Below are positions 1 to 4,883 of a stretch of 10,398 nt of DNA, piece after piece. Position 1 is the first letter of the stretch. The number at the start of each line of letters is the position of its first letter. Position numbers and translations under genes: made by a program. Location of the stretch: NCBI GenBank assembly GCA_016203765.1, contig JACQMB010000088.1, positions 1 to 10,398 of the forward strand, written 5' to 3'. The notes under the pieces were generated by a model. That model was not told the origin of the DNA. It made no database searches and worked only from the letters and a program-made list of their open reading frames with translations. This stretch comes from Deltaproteobacteria bacterium (lineage in GTDB: Bacteria > UBA10199 > SPLOWO2-01-44-7).

Positions 1-336
1 CGTCCCGGTGCCGCCGCCCATCCCGGCGGTCACAAAGACCATGTCGGCCCCCTGGAGCATCTCCAAAATATTTTTTTGATCTTCGAGGGCGGCATTGCGG
101 CCGACTTCCGGATTGGCGCCGGCCCCCAGCCCCTTGGTCAGTTCCCTTCCCAGTTGAATCTTGGTCGAGGCCTTATTGGAACGCAAGGCTTGCATGTCGG
201 TGTTGGCCGCGATGAAGTCGACCCCTTCCAGACTGTATTCAATCATGGTGGAGATGGCATTCCCTCCGCCTCCACCCACTCCGATGACTCTTATTTTTGC
301 GTTTTGCGCGTCGTTATCGACGAATTCAAATCCCAT
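1..336 (-). CDS. ftsZ: Cell division protein FtsZ, N-terminal part (3' end outside window)
   Basis: This is the tubulin-like GTPase that polymerises into the cytoplasmic Z ring and recruits the divisome. Only the first 112 codons are present; the gene runs off the left edge in frame. Visible features are a short variable N terminus (residues 1-13), the glycine-rich nucleotide-binding loop IGVGGGGGNAI (18-28), NTDMQAL (45-51, usual form NTDxQAL), KLGxxxTxGLGAGxxP-like LGRELTKGLGAGANP (61-75), and the tubulin signature GGGTGT starting at about residue 107, exactly at the window edge. The ATG at 336-334 is preceded by a strong Shine-Dalgarno, AGGAGG, with a 5-nt spacer. It follows ftsA after 16 nt, so the two are almost certainly co-transcribed. 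All residues seen match a functional FtsZ. The identity is very secure; nothing can be said of the C-terminal linker or tail. Confidence 0.97.
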   Translation of the reverse strand, partial: MGFEFVDNDAQNAKIRVIGVGGGGGNAISTMIEYSLEGVDFIAANTDMQALRSNKASTKIQLGRELTKGLGAGANPEVGRNAALEDQKNILEMLQGADMVFVTAGMGGGTGT

Positions 337-340
337 ATAC

Positions 341-348
341 TCCTCCTT
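341..348 (-). promoter_or_regulatory. Strong ribosome binding site of ftsZ
   Basis: On the minus strand AAGGAGGA lies 4 nt before the ftsZ ATG, or 5 nt counted from AGGAGG. It fills most of the 16-nt ftsA-ftsZ spacer. Along with ftsA it is the clearest Shine-Dalgarno in the window, consistent with ftsZ needing high translation. Confidence 0.85.
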
Positions 349-352
349 TTAT

Positions 353-1579
353 TTAAAAAATATCCGATATCCATTCTCTCATTCTTCCCTTCACCCGATG
401 GTAGACATTACTGTCCCGCGTGCGAAAACGGCCCTCCTGGCCCCGGGCCTTCAGGCCCATCTGCACCAGTCCCACCCCGGTGGCATACATGGGGCTTTTG
501 ACCACATCGACTAAACCTCCCACCCCCTGGGGAAATCCGCGCCGGACCGGCAGATGAAAAACCTGTTCGGCCAATTCCGGGGCCCCTTCCAAAATAGCCG
601 TCCCCCCCGTCAACACCACGCCGGCGGCCACCAGATCTTCACAGCCGGCGCGCACAATCTCTTGGCGCACCAGGGAGAAAATCTCTTCCAGGCGCGGCTC
701 GATAATTTCGGCCAAAATCTGACGGGAAACGATTCGGGGATTGCGGCCTCCCACGCTCGGCACTTCGATCGTCTCATCCTTGGAGACCAGTGAGACCAGG
801 GCGCATCCGTATTTTTGTTTGATCCGTTCGGCCTCATGCGCCGGCGTGCGCAGGCCCACGGCCACATCATTGGTGATGTGATTGCCGCCCAGGCTCAGGA
901 CCGCGGTGTGGATCAGCGCCCCCCGCGAAAAGATGGCCAGGTCGGTCGTCCCGCCGCCGGTATCCACGACCGCCACGCCGAGTTCCCTTTCATCCTGACT
1001 CAAGGTCGATTCGGCGGAGGCCAGCTGCTGCAGGAGGATGTCGCAAACATTGAGGCCTCCCCGATTGCAGCATTTGATGATATTTTGCGCCGAGGTGACC
1101 GCCCCCGTCACAATGTGAACCTTGGCCTCCAGCCTCACCCCCGACATCCCGACCGGATCTTTGACCCCATCCTGGTCATCCACCACAAATTCCTGCGGGA
1201 TGACGTGGATCAGCTCCCGGTCGAGCGGGATGGCGATGGCCTGCGCCGCGTCGATCACCCGGTCCACATCGGCGGGCTTCACCTCCTTCTCCTTGATCGC
1301 CACGATGCCGTGCGAATTGATCCCCTTGATGTGGCTGCCGGCAATGCCGGTATAGACTTGGGTGATCTCGCCGCCGGCCATCAGTTCGGCCTCCTCCACG
1401 GCTCGTTTGATGGAGCTTACGGTCGCCTCGATATTGACCACCACCCCCTTGCGCAGGCCCCGCGAGGGATGGGTGCCGATACCGACAATGTCGACCCCGC
1501 TTTCTGTGGGCTCCCCCACAATGGCTGAGACCTTGGTCGTGCCGATATCCAGGCCTACAACCCAGTTGTTTTTTCCCAT
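353..1579 (-). CDS. ftsA: Cell division protein FtsA (actin-like membrane tether of FtsZ)
   Basis: FtsA is an actin-fold ATPase that binds the FtsZ tail and anchors it to the inner face of the cytoplasmic membrane. The protein is 408 aa, usual for the family. Visible motifs are phosphate-1 loop GLDIGTTKV (9-17), the region of the FtsA-specific 1C (SHS2) domain (about 84-165), phosphate-2 VDTGGGTTDLAIF (205-217), adenosine-site LTGGTAILEGAPELAE (323-338), and a C-terminal basic amphipathic helix, RVKGRMREWISDIF (395-408), the membrane-targeting sequence. The start at 1579 is chosen because AAGGAGGAGG lies just upstream and the family begins with this KxxWVVGLDIGTTKV segment. The frame stays open 20 codons further upstream but that part translates a palindromic spacer. 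It lies between ftsQ (74-nt gap) and ftsZ (16-nt gap). No missing key residue was seen. Confidence 0.97.
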   Translation of the reverse strand: MGKNNWVVGLDIGTTKVSAIVGEPTESGVDIVGIGTHPSRGLRKGVVVNIEATVSSIKRAVEEAELMAGGEITQVYTGIAGSHIKGINSHGIVAIKEKEVKPADVDRVIDAAQAIAIPLDRELIHVIPQEFVVDDQDGVKDPVGMSGVRLEAKVHIVTGAVTSAQNIIKCCNRGGLNVCDILLQQLASAESTLSQDERELGVAVVDTGGGTTDLAIFSRGALIHTAVLSLGGNHITNDVAVGLRTPAHEAERIKQKYGCALVSLVSKDETIEVPSVGGRNPRIVSRQILAEIIEPRLEEIFSLVRQEIVRAGCEDLVAAGVVLTGGTAILEGAPELAEQVFHLPVRRGFPQGVGGLVDVVKSPMYATGVGLVQMGLKARGQEGRFRTRDSNVYHRVKGRMREWISDIF

Positions 1580-1583
1580 GTTG

Positions 1584-1593
1584 CCTCCTCCTT
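1584..1593 (-). promoter_or_regulatory. Strong ribosome binding site that fixes the ftsA start
   Basis: On the minus strand AAGGAGGAGG is followed by CAAC and the ATG at 1579. It decides the start of ftsA in favour of 1579 over an upstream in-frame ATG at 1639, which has no such site and lies in repeat sequence. Confidence 0.85.
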
Positions 1594-1603
1594 GATTTAT
1601 ACT

Positions 1604-1645
1604 CCGCAAATCCTTCGGATTTGCTTCGCGGCCCGGCAAAGCCGG
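1604..1645. repeat. Two small palindromes in the ftsQ-ftsA spacer
   Basis: The 74-nt spacer holds two perfect hairpins side by side. The first is GCAAATCC (1606-1613) / GGATTTGC (1617-1624), with a 3-nt loop. The second is CCGGC (1633-1637) / GCCGG (1641-1645), with loop AAA. Neither is followed by a T tract in the transcribed direction, so a terminator is unlikely. It could be a small dispersed palindromic repeat, or an RNA structure that separates ftsQ from the strong ftsA ribosome binding site. The role is unknown. Confidence 0.6.
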
Positions 1646-1653
1646 ACCTTGAC

Positions 1654-2409
1654 TTAAAGTTTCACAATTGCCTTTTCATCATAATTCAAATCTATCCCGC
1701 GCAGGCCGGGCGTTCGCGCCGTTAAATCGGCCCAGATTTTTTTCAGCCTTTCCAATTTCTTTTCAAAATCAACTCTCCCCAGTTTGACTTCGAGGGGCCC
1801 TTGCAACGTGACCACCGAATAACCGGCGGCCGCATTATAATGGATTTCGGACAATCCGAACACACCTAAATCGTTTTTTTCTTCAAAAAAATCGATCAGA
1901 CGCAAGGCCGTTTGCAAATCTTCCCCCCCTTTCATGCCGGTGATCACGGGAAGATCCCGGTCGGGTTCCCGCTCCAACCCTTTAAAAACCGCCCCCTCGT
2001 CGGAGACAAAGTAGAGCCGGCCATCCAAAAGGAGGGCCTTCGGCCTTTGCTCGATCACATGGATCCACAAGGTGCCCGGGACCTGCCGGCGGATTGAAAC
2101 CGAACGGATCCATGGGAGACGGAGGATCTTTGCCTCCACCGCCTGAAGGTTGAGGGAGAAGAGATTGACGCCGGTATGCAGGTCCGCGGCCTCCACAATC
2201 TCCTGCATCGTCACTTTTTCGAGACGTCCCACCACCTCAATCTGGCGGAGGGCGAAGGTGGCGGCATGGGTCACTCCCCACCAGAGGCCGTATCCCGACC
2301 CGATGAGGCAGGCCAGGAGACCAGCCCTCTTAAAGAGGAGACGGTACCTCCTGAAAATAACGCCCCTCGGCCTCCTCCTCACCTCTTGTTGTCCCAAGAT
2401 ACCATTCAT
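1654..2409 (-). CDS. ftsQ: Cell division protein FtsQ (POTRA-type divisome protein)
   Basis: FtsQ is a bitopic inner-membrane protein whose periplasmic part scaffolds FtsB/FtsL and later divisome members. At 251 aa it has the expected plan: a basic cytoplasmic N terminus (residues 1-28, rich in Arg), one membrane helix (about 29-48), a POTRA domain (about 53-121, with LRQIEVVGRLEKVTMQEI, then LPWIRSVSIRRQVPGTLWIHVIEQRP at 98-123), and an FtsQ/DivIB beta domain with LDGRLYFVSDEGAVF (128-142) and a closing GLRGIDLNYDEKAIVKL. The ATG at 2409 overlaps the ddl stop as ATGA, and GGGGAG lies 8 nt upstream, so translation is likely coupled to ddl. The sequence is poorly conserved in this family, but context and domain pattern make the call firm. 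Confidence 0.93.
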   Translation of the reverse strand: MNGILGQQEVRRRPRGVIFRRYRLLFKRAGLLACLIGSGYGLWWGVTHAATFALRQIEVVGRLEKVTMQEIVEAADLHTGVNLFSLNLQAVEAKILRLPWIRSVSIRRQVPGTLWIHVIEQRPKALLLDGRLYFVSDEGAVFKGLEREPDRDLPVITGMKGGEDLQTALRLIDFFEEKNDLGVFGLSEIHYNAAAGYSVVTLQGPLEVKLGRVDFEKKLERLKKIWADLTARTPGLRGIDLNYDEKAIVKL

Positions 2410-3401
2410 TGTCTTTTCTCCCCAGTCCCCGCTCCCTGGTCCGTAGTCCGTGGTCCGTAGTTCGTAGTCCGTATCTTCAGCCCCGCTCCTTCCAAAATCG
2501 TCTCACACAAATCCTCAAACGAAATCCCGGCCTCCTTGGCCGCCTTTGGCACCAAACTGGTCTCGGTGAAACCGGGAATCGTGTTGACCTCCAAAAAGAA
2601 CGGCTTTTCTTCCGTATTCACGATAAAATCGACGCGGATGACTCCGGAACAGTCGATCATCTGATACACCCGGGTGGAAATTTGGTTCAGTTTTTCAATA
2701 CAACGGGGCGAGAGTCTCGCCGGCAGGATATATTCGGTCATCCCCTTGGTATATTTGGCCTGATAATCGTAAAAGCCCCCCTTGGGAACGATCTCGATCG
2801 ACGACAGGGCCTTGCCGTTCAAAACCGCGACCGTCACCTCTTTCCCCTCGATATATTCCTCCACCAAAATTTTATGATCCGACTGCAGGGCCTTTTCGAT
2901 GGCCGCCTTCAGCTCTTTTTGCCGGCGGACGATCGTCACGTTAATGGTTGATCCTTCCCTGGAGGGTTTGACGATGACCGGGAATTTTTCCCGGAAGCGG
3001 GAGACAAAATCATCCGCGTTTTCAAGCCGGGCATCCAAAATCACCTCTTTGGGGACCAGAAATTCGAGGTCGCGGCTGACCCGGTTGAGGACCGCCTTGT
3101 CCATCGCCAAGGCGCTGGCCAGAACCCCGGAGCCGGTGTAGGGAATGCGCATCCATTCCAGGAGGCCCTGGACACAGCCATCCTCTCCCCAGGGCCCGTG
3201 GAGGGCAATAAAGGCGACATCGATGGCCTGCTGCCTCAACTGCTCCGGCAAATTTTGTTCACAGTCGATTTCGATCACCGGATAACCTTTTGACCGAAGC
3301 GCCTGCGCAACCGCCTTGCCGCTTTTCAAAGAGATGTCCCGTTCTTTGGAGAGACCCCCCATGAGGACCGCAACTTTTTTGTTTTTCCACTTACTAGTCA
3401 T
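2406..3401 (-). CDS. ddl: D-alanine--D-alanine ligase
   Basis: Ddl is a cytoplasmic ATP-grasp enzyme that joins two D-Ala to give the dipeptide used by MurF. It is 331 aa. Motifs are MGGLSKERDISLKSG (14-28, first D-Ala site), ALHGPWGEDGCVQGLLE (67-82), TGSGVLASALAMDK (89-102), ATP-grasp VIVKPSREGST (142-152), VEEYIEGKEVTVAVL (180-194), the omega loop FYDYQAKYTKG (210-220), and the metal/substrate segment IRVDFIV...FFLEVNTIPGFTETSLVP (255-285). The last roughly 20 residues, RTTNYGPRTTDQGAGTGEKR, translate a heptamer repeat and are not part of the family. The ATG at 3401 directly abuts another heptamer array, so there is no usual Shine-Dalgarno; only repeated GGAC is present. The stop overlaps the ftsQ ATG. 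Confidence 0.96.
   Translation of the reverse strand: MTSKWKNKKVAVLMGGLSKERDISLKSGKAVAQALRSKGYPVIEIDCEQNLPEQLRQQAIDVAFIALHGPWGEDGCVQGLLEWMRIPYTGSGVLASALAMDKAVLNRVSRDLEFLVPKEVILDARLENADDFVSRFREKFPVIVKPSREGSTINVTIVRRQKELKAAIEKALQSDHKILVEEYIEGKEVTVAVLNGKALSSIEIVPKGGFYDYQAKYTKGMTEYILPARLSPRCIEKLNQISTRVYQMIDCSGVIRVDFIVNTEEKPFFLEVNTIPGFTETSLVPKAAKEAGISFEDLCETILEGAGLKIRTTNYGPRTTDQGAGTGEKRQ
2438..2472. repeat. Heptamer array inside the 3' end of ddl (5 units)
   Basis: On the plus strand five 7-bp units follow one another: GGTCCGT, AGTCCGT, GGTCCGT, AGTTCGT, AGTCCGT. The array is within the ddl reading frame and encodes part of the foreign-looking C-terminal tail (RTTNYGPRTTDQG). It belongs to the same GTCC-based family found at five other places in the window. 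Confidence 0.9.
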
Positions 3402-3457
3402 AGTCCGTAGTCCGTAGTCCGTAGTCCGTAGTCCGTAGTCCGTGGTCCGTAGTCCCA
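3402..3457. repeat. Heptamer array between murB and ddl (8 units)
   Basis: This is the purest array in the window: six AGTCCGT units, one GGTCCGT and one AGTCCCA, 56 bp in all. It fills the whole murB-ddl spacer, from 1 nt after the murB stop to the ddl ATG. Read on the coding strand it is ACGGACT repeated, which contains no stop in any frame. It takes the place where the ddl ribosome binding site should be. Confidence 0.95.
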
Positions 3458-3458
3458 G

Positions 3459-4379
3459 CTAACCTTCTCCAACCACCTTAATCTCCGTTTCCAATAACTC
3501 TCCTGTCGCTTGCTTGACCCGGTCCCTGACCATTCGAATCAAAACCTCAACGTCTTTTGCGGTAGCGCCCCCTTCGTTCACGATAAAATTGGCGTGTTTT
3601 TCCGAAATCCTGGCCTTTTCCACCCGCACCCCTTTCAACCCCGCTTCCTCAATCAACTCCCAAGCCTTCTTTTTTCCCGGATTCTTAAACACGGAACCCA
3701 GACTGGGTTGCTCCACCGGCTGGGCCAGCCCCCGTTTTTCAAAGGCCTCCCGGATCTTTTGCTCGATCTTCTCTTTTTCTCCCTTTTGCAGAAGAAAGAC
3801 GGCCTCCAAGATAATGGACGAAGGGGGAATATTGCTGGTCCGATATTCAAATTTTAATTTTTCCCTTTTCAACACCCGTTCATTTCCCTTGTTGTCCAGG
3901 ATTTTGACCTCCTGAATCTTGTCCCCGATCTCGCCCAAATAGGTTCCGGCGTTCATGAAGACATTGCCGCCGACGGTGCCGGGGACACCGGCCAAACATT
4001 CCAAACCGGCCAGCCCTTCCAGGGCCGCCCAGCGAATCAGCTGCGGGGTGGGGACGCCGCTTTGGGCCGTTACCCAAACGCCGCTTCCGTTGTCCCCGGT
4101 TTTTTCGAACCGCCGCAGGAGGCCCAGATGAATGACCAGCCCCCGAAACCCGCCGTCGCGCACCAGCGTGTTGCTCCCCTTCCCCAGGACAAAAACGGGA
4201 ATCGATTTTTCCCTGGCAAACCCCAGGGCCTTTTTCAGGCCTTCCGCATCCTGCGGCCGGAACAGGCCGTCGGCAGGCCCCCCAATGCGGATGCTGGTCT
4301 GCGCGGCCAGGGGCGCATCGAAGACAACGGCCTCCCCCAGAAGATTTTTGAGGTCTGTTTTTAAACGCGTGCTAAACAT
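3459..4379 (-). CDS. murB: UDP-N-acetylenolpyruvoylglucosamine reductase
   Basis: MurB is a cytoplasmic FAD enzyme that reduces enolpyruvyl-UDP-GlcNAc with NADPH to UDP-MurNAc. At 306 aa it fits the type II family. Motifs are TSIRIGGPAD (28-37), FVLGKGSNTLVRDGGFRG (63-80), the FAD-binding GVPGTVGGNVFMNAGTYLGE (131-150), FEYRTS (177-182, Arg180 of the active site), SLGSVFKNP (226-234, with the proton-donating Ser229), SEKHANFIVN (259-268), and a final LLETEIKVVG (Glu299 at the catalytic Glu position). The frame is open 84 codons further upstream, but that part translates a palindromic element and has no MurB similarity. ATG 4379 gives the normal N terminus, though its ribosome binding site is weak. 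It sits downstream of the structured region and upstream of ddl. Confidence 0.95.
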   Translation of the reverse strand: MFSTRLKTDLKNLLGEAVVFDAPLAAQTSIRIGGPADGLFRPQDAEGLKKALGFAREKSIPVFVLGKGSNTLVRDGGFRGLVIHLGLLRRFEKTGDNGSGVWVTAQSGVPTPQLIRWAALEGLAGLECLAGVPGTVGGNVFMNAGTYLGEIGDKIQEVKILDNKGNERVLKREKLKFEYRTSNIPPSSIILEAVFLLQKGEKEKIEQKIREAFEKRGLAQPVEQPSLGSVFKNPGKKKAWELIEEAGLKGVRVEKARISEKHANFIVNEGGATAKDVEVLIRMVRDRVKQATGELLETEIKVVGEG

Positions 4380-4393
4380 ACACTCGATCCGGA

Positions 4394-4567
4394 GGATGGC
4401 AAAAAATGGCTTCCGCGGGCCGGTCTTGCCGGCACAGGTCCGCGGCGGGGTGGCCCCCGCCGCGGCCTTCTCGCTCATCCCGCCCATTGATTGGATCCCC
4501 CGACCGGTTGGGCGGGATTCCGCGAGGTCCGGCTTGACCGGCCCGCTCACGCCATTTTTCGCCATCC
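4394..4567 (-). repeat. Structured element, copy I: outer stem enclosing two hairpins
   Basis: Outer arms 4394-4432 and 4529-4567 are inverted repeats matching at 33 of 39 positions. They enclose hairpin 2, CCGCGGCGGGG (4440-4450) / CCCCGCCGCGG (4455-4465) with a 4-nt loop, and hairpin 1, ATCCCGCCCA (4477-4486) / TGGGCGGGAT (4509-4518) with a 22-nt loop. Read on the minus strand its junctions (GGACCTCGCGGA, GAGCGAGAAGGCCG, GGACCTG) and the hairpin-1 loop match copy II read on the plus strand, so the two are related and inverted. The assigned strand is the one that aligns with copy II and is also the murG-murB transcript strand. It may be a structured RNA or a small mobile palindromic element; the sequence does not decide. 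Confidence 0.8.
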
Positions 4568-4607
4568 TCCCACTCTCGCTCCTTTGTAATCCCCAAGAGT
4601 GAGAGGG

Positions 4608-4836
4608 GTTTGCTTTCGATTGCCTTTTCAACGACCGAAGAAGAGGTCGAAGGCGTTAGCGAGTCGGTTTCGCGGGACCTCGCGGAGGCCGCCGCTCCGG
4701 TTGGGGGTTCCAACCAATCGGCGGCCGAGCGAGAAGGCCGTTTGGGGACCGCCCCAAACGGACCTGGTCCCGCGAAACCGGCGAGCGGAAGCCTTCGACC
4801 GGTCAGACGGCGAACGAAAGGCAGGCGAAAACAAAC
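4608..4836 (+). repeat. Structured element, copy II: longer outer stem enclosing two hairpins
   Basis: The core arms 4645-4679 and 4766-4800 match at 29 of 35 positions: 10 perfect, a 10-nt internal loop, then 15 perfect. An outer arm pair, 4608-4627 with 4817-4836, matches at 17 of 20. Inside are hairpin 1, GGCCGCCG (4687-4694) / CGGCGGCC (4719-4726), with an inner GGTTGG/CCAACC stem, and hairpin 2, CCGTTTGGGG (4738-4747) / CCCCAAACGG (4752-4761), loop ACCG. It has the same architecture as copy I on the opposite strand: junctions are identical but stems use different sequence. If RNA, the conserved orientation is antisense to the murG-murB transcript. Confidence 0.8.
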
Positions 4837-4883
4837 TATCGAGCGAGTGGAAACAATGCCGCGATCTCCCAAGGTATCCCAAT

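Larger units (their letters stand above)
4380..4883. other. About 500 bp without a gene, in the place where murC is expected
   Basis: Between the murG stop and the murB start no reading frame resembles a protein. I found no MurC motif on either strand (no GIGGxGMS N terminus, no GTHGKTT P-loop). The interval is far too short for murC, which is about 1.35-1.4 kb. It is almost entirely filled by two inverted-repeat elements, listed separately, with short linkers at 4568-4607 and 4837-4883. The GC-rich sequence leaves several frames open by chance. Confidence 0.8.

Noticed and set aside
815..1528. 237-aa plus-strand frame opposite ftsA and other long plus-strand frames
   Set aside because: They are antisense shadows of strongly conserved minus-strand genes, with no domain of their own.
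1595..1605. TATAAA before ftsA as a -10 promoter box
   Set aside because: No matching -35 at proper spacing can be supported, and a single short AT box in a spacer is weak evidence.
1580..1639. FtsA start at 1639
   Set aside because: The 20 extra residues translate the palindromic spacer; a much better ribosome binding site serves 1579.
4394..4567. Rho-independent terminator after murG
   Set aside because: The strong GC hairpins are not followed by a T run on the coding strand, and essential genes lie downstream in the same direction.
4380..4631. MurB frame open 84 codons upstream of 4379
   Set aside because: The extension translates the palindromic element, has no MurB similarity, and MurB would become far longer than its family.
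4608..4836. Cloverleaf-like fold as a tRNA or tmRNA
   Set aside because: No T-arm TTC, no anticodon-arm geometry and no CCA end; arms are far too long.
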